The notes: generated by a model not told the origin, from the letters alone. 64,000 nucleotides of DNA from Bernardetia sp042180575 (GCF_042180575.1 NZ_CP170094.1:4836001-4900000); one strand, 5' to 3'. Positions 10,401-19,712 are shown, counted from the stretch's first letter. Numbers and translations are program-made.

Positions 10401-11404
10401 ACAACACCCAAATTTAGTGTAGCAATCCAAATTGTATTTTCTTGTGTTTCGATAACTGCAGCCGTTGTTCCGATAGAACCAAAATTAGTTTTGAAACGAC
10501 TTAATTTTTGAGTAGAAGGATTTAATGTATAAATATAATCTGTACTGATTCCATACAAAACTCCATTTTGAGTTTGGGTAATGGCTTGTAAATTATAGAA
10601 ATAGCCATTGTGTGTAAAATGCTGGAAATTATCTGCCTTTGGATTGTATTTATTAAAACCTCTATCTGTTGCTATCCAAACTTGATTTTCTTTGTCTATT
10701 AGAATATCATTAACTGTATATCCAAATAAAGAAGTAGAATCAGTTTGATTGTAACGATGTAATTTGTGCTGTTTTCTATCGGCACTCCATTTATTTATTC
10801 CCTTTTTGAATGTTCCTATCCAAAGGTTATTATCAGCATCAATGGCTAGTGATTTTATATCATTTCCACCCAAAAGCAAGGAATCTTTTTGAGTAGCTGT
10901 ATAATTTGTGAAAGTATTATTTTTTGTGTCTAATTTTGATAATCCTTCTTTCGTACCTATCCACAAAAAACCATCTTTGTCCTCTACAATAGCTTGAACA
11001 GTATTATTTATTAAAGAATTACTATTTTTTTCATTATTTCTAAAAGAAATAAACTGATTGGTATTATTATCATAAAGAGCTAGTCCTGCAACTGTTCCAA
11101 TCCAAATACGTTCTTGTTTGTCTTGATACAAAGACTGAATTTGATTGTCAGGAATAGAGGTAGTATCACTACGAATATGTTTATAAACAACAATACTCTG
11201 CCCATCATAACGATTCAGTCCATCATCTGTACCTATCCACAAAAAACCATCTTTGTCTTCCAACAAAGCATTAACTGTATTTTGAGAAAGACCATTTTCT
11301 ATATCTAATGATTTTGTTTCAAAAGTGAGTTCTTGTTCATTAATTTCTTGTGAAAATCCAAAATGATGTGCAAATAGTAATATAATTACTAAAAAATATT
11401 TCAT
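7442..11404 (-). CDS. Propeller-Y_Y_Y-GAF-SpoIIE sensor phosphatase
   Basis: 1320 residues. Signal peptide at 1-18 (ends FGFSQ). A periplasmic two-component-regulator beta-propeller spans about 25-680, with many WIGT-type blades (WIGTDDGLNRYDG is repeated in variants). A Y_Y_Y domain follows (about 720-790), then one membrane helix (about 805-830), a coiled coil rich in N, Q and E, a GAF domain (about 895-1055) and a C-terminal SpoIIE/PP2C phosphatase (about 1073-1320). The phosphatase shows SGDFYWF, AAIDCTGHGVPGA, DGMDMALC and FLCTDGYQDQFGG; the aspartates are those expected to bind the metal ions. Such proteins sense an outside signal and dephosphorylate a serine or threonine on a cytoplasmic partner, classically an anti-sigma antagonist. 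No partner is encoded nearby. It is the first of three homologues on this strand. Confidence 0.9.
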   Translation of the reverse strand: MKYFLVIILLFAHHFGFSQEINEQELTFETKSLDIENGLSQNTVNALLEDKDGFLWIGTDDGLNRYDGQSIVVYKHIRSDTTSIPDNQIQSLYQDKQERIWIGTVAGLALYDNNTNQFISFRNNEKNSNSLINNTVQAIVEDKDGFLWIGTKEGLSKLDTKNNTFTNYTATQKDSLLLGGNDIKSLAIDADNNLWIGTFKKGINKWSADRKQHKLHRYNQTDSTSLFGYTVNDILIDKENQVWIATDRGFNKYNPKADNFQHFTHNGYFYNLQAITQTQNGVLYGISTDYIYTLNPSTQKLSRFKTNFGSIGTTAAVIETQENTIWIATLNLGVVYFNPSKTNFQLYTKEKNNPNSLPNTNIWGITKTKNGIIWVGTEAGITRIDMEKNKYINIFKGNKKNDFKISGVTSLYGTKNKNIWVMGNFTICRLVDFSEEGETVKSKFLSLESSLTDTATLQSTSLAVLEDKTETFWIATFNGIYKLEPTTEYEFGYKTKRFLKELTIWSVYEDKKGILWLGTNDGLVKTKRDNQNNIIGTTFYTSSQDLKSISSNVVRTIAEDSQGNLWLGTTNGLNKMDSKTQTFEYWGDRNELANNAIYSILIDESDNLWISTNRGIFKFLNDKESQNLDDDRRIIVYDTRDNLQSLEFNSGAFFKADDGEMFFGGINGFNSFYPKEIQPNTTKRKVILTELKLFGKTVKVNQEEKGRVLLSKALQNTDKLNLTYEDKIITIEFASPNFNKPEYDTYLYKLEGFDEDWNKTKTIRQATYTSLPAGNYTFKVKVINSDNIESEETTLKISVSPPFWKTWWFISLFALLLIGVSFGFYKQKVNSIKAQNTKLENLVDERTFQLKEKNDEVNQRNEEINQQNEEILQHNQQLETQQKLVETAYQNVSLLSEVGKQITSHLSVEMIIEMVYESVNQLLDASVFAIGIYNDKDNSLEFINSKEHGQTLPFHKRSLNESNLPTYCFNKNIEINIKDLQKEFHEYIPNQKITTIEGEIPESLIYVPINYKNQTIGVLTVQSFEKNSYTQNHLNLVQNIAVYAAIALVNAKSYEQITQQSKAINLQNENIKASINYASRIQQAMLPPIEEIKDTFQSAFVLWFPRNVVSGDFYWFAKTEQKIFIAAIDCTGHGVPGAFMSMIGNDMLNNIVLEKKITNPASILTHLHGQVSTALRQSETQNRDGMDMALCVYDEETKELVFAGAKSPLYYIQNGKLKDIAGSKFPIAGKWGVERERVYENHTLKIDQATTFFLCTDGYQDQFGGDKGKKLMKKKMKVLFEEIANLEDDKQKEKLENYFLDWKRNEEQVDDVLVMGFKIG

Positions 11405-11465
11405 TACGTCCCTTCTTGATATAGAATTAGTGTATTAATTTTGCACAAAAATAGTCAATTCTTAA

Positions 11466-13410
11466 CTATATATTACTATTTCCGACTTTAAAACCCATTA
11501 CCAGCACATCATCTACTTGTTCTTCTTCTTTTTTCCATTTGAAGAAGTAATTTTCTAGTTTTTCTTTTTGTTTTATATCTTCTAATTCTGCTATTTCAAC
11601 AAAAAGAGATTTCATTTTTTTCTTCATGAGTTTTTTTCCTTTATCTCCTCCAAACTGGTCTTGATAGCCGTCTGTACAAAGGAAAATGGTTGTTTCTTTA
11701 TCTATTTTTAGGGTGTGATTTTCATACGTTCGCTCTCTTTCATTTCCCCACTTTCCACCAATCGGAAACTTACTTCCTGCAATATCTTTTAGTTCTCCTT
11801 TTTGAATATAATACAATGGGTTTTTTGCACCTGCAAATTGTAATTCTTTTGTAATTGGGTCATAGACACACAAAGTCATATCCATTCCATCACGATTTTG
11901 TGTTTCAGATTGGCGAAGAGCCGTCGAAACTTGCTCGTGCAGATGAGTAAGAATTTCGGCAGGGTTGGTAATTCTTTTTTCTAAGACAATATTATTGAGC
12001 ATATCATTTCCAATCATAGACATAAAAGCTCCTGGAACTCCGTGTCCTGTACAATCGACGGCAGCAATACAAATTTTGTTTTCTATTTCTGCAAACCAAT
12101 AAAAATCTCCACTCACAACATCACGAGGAAGCCACAGAACAAACGCATTTTTTATATCCTCTACTGGAGGAAGCATCGCTTTTTGAATACGACTGGCATA
12201 ATTTATACTTGAGGTAATATTATTATTTTGAATGCTGATAGCTTTACTTTGTTCTTCTATTTGTTGATAAGATTTTGCATTAATGAGAGCAATGGCAGCA
12301 TAGACAGCAATATTTCTTACTAAATTAAGGTGGTTTTTGGTATAAGAATTTTTCTCAAAACTCTGAACTGTCAAAACTCCTATGGTTTCATTTTTATAAA
12401 TAATAGGAACATAAATAAGTGATTCAGGCATTTCACCTTCTAAGGCTTTTAGTTCTTTATTTGGAAAGAAATCATGATATTCTTTCTGTACATCGTTGAT
12501 AATAATCTCAGCATTTTTATTAAAACAATAAGAAGGAAAATTATTTGTATTCAGAAAAGTTTGATGAAAAGGGAGTGTTTTTCTGTTTTCTTTTGAATTG
12601 ATAAAATCTAAAGTTTGTTCCTTCTCATTATAAACCCCTATAATAAAAATAGATGCATCTAAAAGTTTATTTACTGATTCATAAACCATTTCTATAATCA
12701 TCTCAACAGAAAGATGAGAAGTAATTTGTTTTCCTATGTCACTCAAAAGACTTACATTTTGGTAGGCTGACTCTACCAGTTTTTGTTGTGTTTCTAATTG
12801 TTGATTTTGCTGAGTAATTTCTGTGTTTTTTTCACTTAGCTCTGCTGTTCTTATATTTACAACTTCCTCTAATTGTTTGTTTTTTAGTTGCAGACGTTTT
12901 AGGTTGAGCTTTACTACTCCCCATACAAAAAGCCCTAGAAGAATAAAATAAGCAATATAAGCTCCCCAAGTTCTGTAAATAGGAGGTTTAATTCTAAAAT
13001 CATACTTCGTAATCTGACTTTTTGTGTCATAGATATTTTTTGCTTCTACTTCAAAAGAGTATTTTCCTGCATCAAGATTGGTATATTCCTTTTTTGTTTC
13101 TGTTGTCCATTCTGACCATTTCTCATCATAACCATTTACTATATCTAAAAAGTGTATTTTGTTCATCAAAAGCATTATTTGAGCTATAGAAAAAAGTAAG
13201 AGAGTTTTGCTCATAATTTAATATTGGATTTACGTTTTTTTCTATATAATTCTCTATAAATAAAGTATCATTTTCTTGGAGTATTTTTCGTATATACACA
13301 TTGAATTTTGTAGTAGCATAGTTTTTTGAATCAATATCTAAGTAATATAAGCCTTCTGATGTTCCGATAGCTAGTTGTTTTATTATTTCTAAAGTTTTAT
13401 ATAGTACATC
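11466..13410 (-). pseudogene. C-terminal part of a broken propeller-SpoIIE gene
   Basis: Homologous to the second half of the flanking sensor phosphatases: Y_Y_Y remnant, membrane helix (WGAYIAYFILLGLF), coiled coil, GAF and SpoIIE phosphatase with all expected acidic motifs (CTGHGVPGAFMSM, CTDGYQDQFGG). The matching frame can be followed upstream to about 13410 (LAIGTSEGLYYLDID, then LTFFYSSNNAFDEQNTLFRY). It needs a frame change near 13137-13150 to continue as VNGYDEKWSEW. A 582-residue ORF starts at 13214, but its first 25 residues read the wrong frame, so that ATG is probably not native. The N-terminal half lies at 13793-14908, separated by unrelated DNA. A truncated phosphatase lacking its sensor could still be made. 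Bases 11485-11634 are identical to 15038-15187. Confidence 0.75.
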
Positions 13411-13503
13411 AAATTTAAAAAAAAATACTTTTTTTTAAATTTAGTACTTAAATATTTTTTTTAAAAAAAATAATACTTAGTATTGCATGTAGAAAATTTC
13501 TAC
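13411..13503. promoter_or_regulatory. Cluster of AT palindromes before the small peptide gene
   Basis: An almost pure A/T hairpin at 13411-13442 (14-bp arms), a second A/T inverted repeat at about 13450-13472, the palindrome AATACTTAGTATT (about 13471-13484) and GTAGAAA-A-TTTCTAC (13489-13503). They lie 40-130 bases upstream of the small peptide gene at 13541. The last two look like operators. No TAnnTTTG promoter was recognised. Confidence 0.4.
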
Positions 13504-13540
13504 AAATAAATTTATTTTTAATCAACTTAATTCTTTTAGA

Positions 13541-13684
13541 ATGAAAACTTCAAAAAAATTATCACAATTCACAAAATTTGCAGCATCAAAACTTTCTGCA
13601 AAGCAACAGACTACAATTACAGGTGGAATAGTAGATCGCAAAAAAAAAGAAGCAATTCCACCTGACCAGCAGCGACTGAGTTAG
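13541..13684 (+). CDS. Candidate double-glycine leader peptide precursor
   Basis: 47 codons. Residues 1-29 look like a leader for export by a peptidase-containing ABC transporter: a basic start (MKTSKK), an amphipathic stretch (LSQFTKFAASKLSAKQQ) and a conserved-looking end TTITGG, where cleavage would follow Gly29. The remaining 18 residues (IVDRKKKEAIPPDQQRLS) are charged and lack cysteine. Bacteroidota encode many natural-product and bacteriocin precursors of this form, but no transporter, maturase or immunity gene is in the window. It lies inside the gap of the broken sensor phosphatase, on the opposite strand. The strong hairpin at 13732-13799 follows it. Because the ORF is short, its reality rests on the leader pattern only. 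Confidence 0.55.
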   Translation: MKTSKKLSQFTKFAASKLSAKQQTTITGGIVDRKKKEAIPPDQQRLS

Positions 13685-13731
13685 AAAAAAGAAGAGAGAT
13701 TTCAAAATTATCTCAAATCTTAAACACTTGA

Positions 13732-13799
13732 ATATTAAACATTATTACGGTTAATTTAAAAATGAACATTACTGAATTAACCGTAATAATGTTTAATAT
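13732..13799. terminator. 25-bp perfect inverted repeat between converging genes
   Basis: Arms 13732-13756 and 13775-13799 are perfectly complementary, with an 18-nt loop. It overlaps the stop codon of the 13793 fragment and follows the small peptide gene. It probably acts as a two-way terminator, but the stem is unusually long and perfect and has no T run of normal length. Confidence 0.6.
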
Positions 13800-14908
13800 A
13801 TGTTTAGTAGAGTTGTGTTATTGGACAACTTTATCGCTGTTACAATTCCTACTAAGTCATCTTCTTCATTATATTTTTTAAAAGGAGAACCTGTTTCTAT
13901 TTTTCCTATGCCTTCTACAAGTGCCAACCACAAATTTCCTTGTTCATCTAATTCTGCTGCATAGACTTTATCTGTTGATAGCCCATTCTGACTTGTGATA
14001 TGAAATATTTTTTTTCCTTTTGGATTTAGACAAATCACTCCGTTACGTATTGTAGAAATATAATAATTTCCATCCTGACCTAGTATCCCATGATAAATAG
14101 AATTTACTTCATCTTGTGTTAATTCACTTTCAAAAGGTCTGGTTGTATTTGTTTCAAGATTATAAATAAGAAAATTATCTTTATTTCTTCCAATAAGAAT
14201 TTCCTTTTTTCCTTCTTGTGTATAAGGTAAAATAAAGTAAACACCTAGTGAAGTAATATCTTCTTTATCATATAACATATTTAGAGAATCTCCTTCTACT
14301 TTCAATAATCCAAAATAACTATCTAACACATAAGTTTCTTTATATACCTCATAGGCTGAATAAAAATATTTTCCTCTAGCTTCCCAAGTAGTTATTTTGC
14401 CTTGATAATAGCGAAAAAGATACTTATCAGTAACAAAAAACACTCCTTTTGTAGTAGCTTTTACTTTCCATACTTCCCCAAAATTTCTTTTACCTTTATC
14501 TATTAAATCCATTAAAGGAACAAACTCTTTCTCTCCTGTAGAACCTGTCTCTAGCATTCCTATAGTATTTATTGCTCCTATAAAAACAGTTTCTTCGTTA
14601 TCAATATCTAGGCTACGTGTAAATGCTACCTTAGGAATATCAATAGTACGCCATGTTTTTCCATCAAACTGTAAAATTCCTGATACATTAGTAAAATATA
14701 GAATGCCATTGTTATCTTTTTTGACATTCATATTTATTATATTAGCTTGGTATTCTTTAGGAGAATAGTTGCGAATAAAGGGAGCTGCATTATCACTTAT
14801 ATCTGATTGAGCATATACTAAAGGAGTATTAAAATAGAAAAGTATAATTAGAAAAATAAATAATGTGGAAGAAATTATTTTCTTTATAAGGAAAAAATGT
14901 AGATTCAT
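13793..14908 (-). pseudogene. N-terminal part of a broken propeller sensor gene
   Basis: 371 residues: a signal peptide (about 1-34, ends PLVYAQ) and a ligand-binding-sensor type propeller (NVKKDNNGILYFTN, LQFDGKTWRTI, GNYYISTIRNGVICL, GNLWLALVEGIGKIE). The frame stops after NNTTLLNIY, inside a propeller blade. The family normally continues through more blades, Y_Y_Y, a membrane helix and an output domain. The output part is found at 11466-13410 on the same strand, so this is read as the 5' fragment of one ancestral gene with an internal segment lost. It could still be translated as a periplasmic propeller without output. It belongs to a different propeller subtype from the two intact neighbours. 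Confidence 0.7.
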
Positions 14909-15030
14909 TATTTCTAGTAATGATAGGTAATATAAGTATTTTGTGAAATAGATTTATATTCTATTTTTTTTCAATATAATAATTTTTTTATTATTTACAC
15001 TTTTTTTAACTTCATTTTCTATAAAAAAAA

Positions 15031-18000
15031 CTACCCCACTTTAAAACCCATTACCAGCACATCATCTACTTGTTCTTCTTCTTTTTTCCATTTGAAGAAG
15101 TAATTTTCTAGTTTTTCTTTTTGTTTTATATCTTCTAATTCTGCTATTTCAACAAAAAGAGATTTCATTTTTTTCTTCATGAGTTTTCGGTCTTTTTTTC
15201 CTCCAAATTGGTCTTGATAGCCATCTGTACAAAGGAAAAAAGTAGTGGGTTTATCTACTTGTATTGTATGAGTTTCAAAGGTTCTATCTTCTTCTTTCCT
15301 ACTCCATCGTCCACCAATAGGAGATTTTGCGCCTGCTATTTGCTTTAGCTTTTTATCTTGAACATAATATATTGGATTTTTAGCTCCAGCAAAAGCCATC
15401 GTTTTCAAATCTTCATCATAGACACAAAGTGCCATATCCATTCCGTCTTGATTTTGTGTTTCTGATTGGCGCAAAGCTAATGAAACTTGTTCATGAAGAT
15501 GTAATAAAATAAGTGCAGGGTCAGTAATTTTCTTTCCAAGTACAATATGATTGAGCATATCATTTCCAATCATAGACATACACGCCCCTGGAACGCCATG
15601 TCCTGTACAATCAACAGCAGCAATACAAATTTTATTTTCAACTTTAGCAAACCAATAAAAATCTCCACTTACTACATCACGAGGAAGCCAAAAAACAAAT
15701 GCCTCTTCAAAAGCATTTTTGATTTCTTTAATAGGTGGTAGCATTGCACGTTGAATACGACTGGCATAATTAATACTTGCTGTAATATTTTTATTTTGAA
15801 TATTGATGGCTTTGCTTTGCTCTGCAATTTGTTGATATGATTTTGCATTAACAAGAGCAATCGCAGCATAAACAGCAATATTTCGGATTATATTTAAGTG
15901 ATTATCGTTATATGTATATCTATCAAAACTCTGAACAGTAAGTACTCCAATCGTTTCATTTTTATAAATAATAGGAACATAGATAAGTGATTCTGGAATT
16001 TCGCCCTCTATTATTTCTATTTTATGATTTGGAATATAATTATCATATTCTTTTTGTAAGTCATCAATCTTAATTTCTGCATTTTTATTGAAACAATAAG
16101 CAGGTAGATTATTCTCGTTTAGAAAAGTTTGATGAAAGGGAAGTGTTTTTCTTTTTTCTTTAGCATTTATAAAATCTAAGGCATTTTTTTCTTCATTATA
16201 AATACCGATACTAAAAACAGAAGCATCTAAAAGTTTATTGACCGAATCATACACCATTTCGATAATCATTTCTACGGAAAGATTAGAAGTAATTTGCTTT
16301 CCGACTTCACTCAAAAGATTGACATTTTGATATGCTGTTTCGACGAGTTTTTGTTGTTGTTCTAGTTGTTCGTTTTGTTGTAAAATTTCCTCATTTTGCT
16401 GATTTACTTCTTCATTTTTTTCTTTTAACTGAGAGGTTCTTTGTTGAACTAGATTTTCTAGTTTTTCATTTTGAACTCTTACAGTCTTCATTCTGTGTTT
16501 ATAAAATCCTATTGAAGCTCCCAAAACAAGCAGTCCACAAAGACAAATAAACCACCAACTTCTCCAAAACGGAGGTGAAACACTTAGTTTGAGGGTAGTT
16601 TCTTCACTTTCTATGTTATCTCCATTGATTACTTTTACTCTAAAGGTATAATTTTTTGCTGGAAGATTTGTATAAGTAGCTTGTCTAATGTTAGTCGTTT
16701 TGTTCCATTCTTCATCAAACCCTTCTAATTTGTATAAATAAGTATCATATTCAGGTTTATTAAAATTAGGAGAAACAAATTCGAAGGTAATAATTTTGTC
16801 TTCATAAGTAAGATAGAGCTTTTCAAGGTTATTTAATGCTTTGGGAAGTAAAATACGCCCTTCTTTTTCTTGATTTACTTTTATTTTTTCTCCGAAAACC
16901 TTTAGCCCTGTCAAAATTACTCTTCGTTTTTCTTGATTGGCTTGAATATCTTTTGGATAGAATGAGTTTAGTCCTTCTATTCCTCCAAAAAACATCTCTC
17001 CGTCTTTTGCTTTATAAAATGCTCCTGTATTAAATTCTAAACTCTGTAAACCATCTCTGGTATCATAGACAATTATTCGCCTGTCATCAGCTATATTTTG
17101 ACTTTCTTCATCATTCAAAAATTTAAAAAGTCCTCTATTTGTGCTTATCCATAAATTATCATTTTTATCTGCCAAAATCCCGTAGATAGCATAGTTTGCC
17201 AGTTCATTACGCTCTCCCCAATGTTCAAAAGTATTTGTTTTTTTGTCCATTTTATTAAGACCGTTATTTGTTCCTATCCACAGGTTTCCTTTTGAATCTT
17301 CTGTAACCGAACGAACTGTATTGCTACTTATAGAAGCAATATCTTGTAAATCAGAGGAATAATGCACGAAATCTGTAGGTTCATTTTCCTCATTTCTTAT
17401 CATTTTGACTAATCCTTTATTTGTACTCAGCCAAAGTGTATTTTCAAAATCTTCAAAAATATGCCAAACTTCGGTATCTTTCAAATAGACTTTTGTAGTA
17501 TAGCCTAGTTTGTTTTCTTTAGTAATAGGAGTGGGAATAAGTTGGTAAATTCCATTAAAACTAGCTGCCCAAAGCGTGTTTTTGGAGTCTTCATGGATGT
17601 ATAAAAGTGTGCTTTGAACAGAATTAGAATCTTCCTTAGCTACAAGAGAAGTAAACACTCCTCCTTTTTCTTTTGAAAAACTGTCCATTCTAATAATGGT
17701 AGTTCCAACTACAAACCACATTTTACCACTATCTGTTTCTGCAATAGAATACGCTCCTTCTCCTTGATAATCAGTGTTTTTATTCCCTTTTAAAAAATTA
17801 TGATAAGAAACTTGATTCTTTGAAGTTGTATCATTACGATTTATTCTTGAAACAGCTTCATCTGTTCCTACCCAAACTATTCCTTTATTATCTTTCAAAA
17901 TTGCCCATATATTTCTATCAACTAAAGAGTTTTTATTTCCTTTTTCAGCCTTGTATAGTCGAAAGCGATTGGCAGAAGGGTTATATTTTATCAAACCAAC

Positions 18001-19029
18001 ATCTCTTGTTCCTAGCCACATTGTTCCATTTTTGGAAGAGTACATCGTTTGAACATTTCCTATTGGACTAACAGAAGTACGATAAATAGATACAGAAATA
18101 GATTGAGGGTTTATTTTATAGATTAGTTCGTCAGAAGCAGCCCAAATTTCGCCATTCTGAGTTTCTCTAATTTTATAAACTGTATAAACTCCTTCATTAG
18201 GAAGTAAAAAACGCTGAAAATCATTTGAAGATAGATTATATAGATGAACACAGTTATTTGTTCCTACCCAAATTCGCTTTTTTGTATCTTGATAAAGAGA
18301 GCTAATTCGGCTTCCTAAAATAGTTGTAGAATCTTTCCAAATTGTATAACGAAATAAATCTTTTGGTTTTCTATCAGCCGTCCAAACATTCAAGCCTTTT
18401 GCAGTTCCTATCCAAAGCTGATTTTGATTATCAATAAGAAGACTTGTAATTTCATTATTTCCCAAGATTAAACTGTCTTTTTCTTTGACAAAATAATTTG
18501 TGAAAATTTCTTTTTTTGTATCAAATTTACTCAATCCTTTTAGCGTTCCTACCCAAAGAAAATCTTTGTCTTGTTCAATAGCAGTTATATAATTATTGAT
18601 AAGAGAAGTTGAGTTTTTTTCATGGTTGCGATAACTCTTAAACTGATTTGTATTTTTATCATAAACACATAAACCACTTACTGTTCCTATCCAAATTTTG
18701 CCTGTTTTATCTTCATATAACTTTTTAACTTCATTATCTGGAATAGTTGTCGAATCGCTACGGATATGTTTGTAGATTGTAAATTTTTGTCCATCATAAC
18801 GATTTAGTCCATCGTCGGTAGCAATCCACACAAAGCCATCTCTATCTTCCAAAACATCATTCACTGTACTTTGTGATAGACCGTTTTGAATATTAAGAGC
18901 CTCTACTTTTAGGATGTTGTCATTTTGAGTTTGTTGTGCAAATCCAAAATTAATAATAAAAAATAGAGTGAGGAAGAAGTTAATTAAAAAAAAATATCGC
19001 ATCATATAATCGTATTTCATAAGTTTCAA
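15031..19029 (-). CDS. Propeller-Y_Y_Y-GAF-SpoIIE sensor phosphatase
   Basis: 1332 residues with the same order of parts as the 7442 gene: signal peptide (methionines at 1, 4, 9 and 10 are all possible starts; the signal ends near FGFAQ), WIGT-type propeller to about 700, Y_Y_Y, membrane helix (WWFICLCGLLVLGASIGF, about 820-845), N/Q/E coiled coil, GAF (from about 905) and SpoIIE phosphatase (from about 1086) with GDFYWF, DCTGHGVPGACMSM and CTDGYQDQFGG. It is inferred to turn an extracellular signal into dephosphorylation of a cytoplasmic partner. The last 150 bases are identical to the end of the broken copy at 11485-11634, although the genes differ elsewhere, which indicates recent gene conversion or duplication. 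Confidence 0.9.
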   Translation of the reverse strand: MKLMKYDYMMRYFFLINFFLTLFFIINFGFAQQTQNDNILKVEALNIQNGLSQSTVNDVLEDRDGFVWIATDDGLNRYDGQKFTIYKHIRSDSTTIPDNEVKKLYEDKTGKIWIGTVSGLCVYDKNTNQFKSYRNHEKNSTSLINNYITAIEQDKDFLWVGTLKGLSKFDTKKEIFTNYFVKEKDSLILGNNEITSLLIDNQNQLWIGTAKGLNVWTADRKPKDLFRYTIWKDSTTILGSRISSLYQDTKKRIWVGTNNCVHLYNLSSNDFQRFLLPNEGVYTVYKIRETQNGEIWAASDELIYKINPQSISVSIYRTSVSPIGNVQTMYSSKNGTMWLGTRDVGLIKYNPSANRFRLYKAEKGNKNSLVDRNIWAILKDNKGIVWVGTDEAVSRINRNDTTSKNQVSYHNFLKGNKNTDYQGEGAYSIAETDSGKMWFVVGTTIIRMDSFSKEKGGVFTSLVAKEDSNSVQSTLLYIHEDSKNTLWAASFNGIYQLIPTPITKENKLGYTTKVYLKDTEVWHIFEDFENTLWLSTNKGLVKMIRNEENEPTDFVHYSSDLQDIASISSNTVRSVTEDSKGNLWIGTNNGLNKMDKKTNTFEHWGERNELANYAIYGILADKNDNLWISTNRGLFKFLNDEESQNIADDRRIIVYDTRDGLQSLEFNTGAFYKAKDGEMFFGGIEGLNSFYPKDIQANQEKRRVILTGLKVFGEKIKVNQEKEGRILLPKALNNLEKLYLTYEDKIITFEFVSPNFNKPEYDTYLYKLEGFDEEWNKTTNIRQATYTNLPAKNYTFRVKVINGDNIESEETTLKLSVSPPFWRSWWFICLCGLLVLGASIGFYKHRMKTVRVQNEKLENLVQQRTSQLKEKNEEVNQQNEEILQQNEQLEQQQKLVETAYQNVNLLSEVGKQITSNLSVEMIIEMVYDSVNKLLDASVFSIGIYNEEKNALDFINAKEKRKTLPFHQTFLNENNLPAYCFNKNAEIKIDDLQKEYDNYIPNHKIEIIEGEIPESLIYVPIIYKNETIGVLTVQSFDRYTYNDNHLNIIRNIAVYAAIALVNAKSYQQIAEQSKAINIQNKNITASINYASRIQRAMLPPIKEIKNAFEEAFVFWLPRDVVSGDFYWFAKVENKICIAAVDCTGHGVPGACMSMIGNDMLNHIVLGKKITDPALILLHLHEQVSLALRQSETQNQDGMDMALCVYDEDLKTMAFAGAKNPIYYVQDKKLKQIAGAKSPIGGRWSRKEEDRTFETHTIQVDKPTTFFLCTDGYQDQFGGKKDRKLMKKKMKSLFVEIAELEDIKQKEKLENYFFKWKKEEEQVDDVLVMGFKVG

Positions 19030-19110
19030 GACTTATAAATATAATTGATTGTTTGGATGCGAGCAAATTAGTTTCTGAAAAAACTTAATAAAATGGAATA
19101 TAGTTTTGAT

Positions 19111-19704
19111 TTAACCCATTTTTACTTCTTTTATATTCTGTAATTTTGCTTCAATCTCTTCCAAAATAGCCAAACGAACAGAGAGTTTAATCTGACAGGT
19201 ATTTGTAAACTCTTGTTCTACGATTTCTAACTCGTAATCTTTTATTAGTTTCATAACATCATTCATTCCTAAATAATCAAAGGAAAAAGAAATAATTTTT
19301 GTGATAATTTTTTCTTCAATTTCTGCATTTTGTAAGGCTTCTTGTGTGGAAGTTTTGTACGCATTGATAAGTCCACTCACACCCAATTTTGTGCCACCAA
19401 AATAACGAATAACGACAACCAAAACATCAGTAATATTAAAGGATTTTATTTGATTTAGAATGGGAGTTCCTGCCGAGTGATTAGGTTCTCCGTCGTCGTT
19501 GGCTCGCCAAAGTTCGCCATCTTGCCCAAGTTGATAAGCGTAACAATGATGGCGAGCGTCGTAGTATTTTTTTCTTGTTTCGTCTAAACGTTCTTTTACT
19601 TCGTCTTCTGTTTTGACTTGGAAAGCAAAGGCTATAAACTTGCTTCCTTTTTCTTTGTATTCTCCTTTAGAAGGATTTTTTATTGTTAAAAAAGTGTCTT
19701 GCAT
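19111..19704 (-). CDS. yigZ: YigZ/IMPACT family protein
   Basis: 197 residues, the usual length. The UPF0029 core is clear: KGSKFIAFA, ARHHCYAYQLG, DDGEPNHSAGTPIL and RYFGGTKLGVSGLI, followed by a C-terminal ferredoxin-like DUF1949-type domain. The family is related to the eukaryotic translation regulator IMPACT; the bacterial role is not settled. An ATTACGA-type repeat lies 9 bases before its start codon. Confidence 0.9.
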   Translation of the reverse strand: MQDTFLTIKNPSKGEYKEKGSKFIAFAFQVKTEDEVKERLDETRKKYYDARHHCYAYQLGQDGELWRANDDGEPNHSAGTPILNQIKSFNITDVLVVVIRYFGGTKLGVSGLINAYKTSTQEALQNAEIEEKIITKIISFSFDYLGMNDVMKLIKDYELEIVEQEFTNTCQIKLSVRLAILEEIEAKLQNIKEVKMG

Positions 19705-19712
19705 TCAATTAA

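Noticed and set aside
13411..13799. A complete transposon inserted in the sensor gene
   Set aside because: The palindromes at the two sides do not match each other as terminal repeats, no transposase is present, and target duplications were not found.
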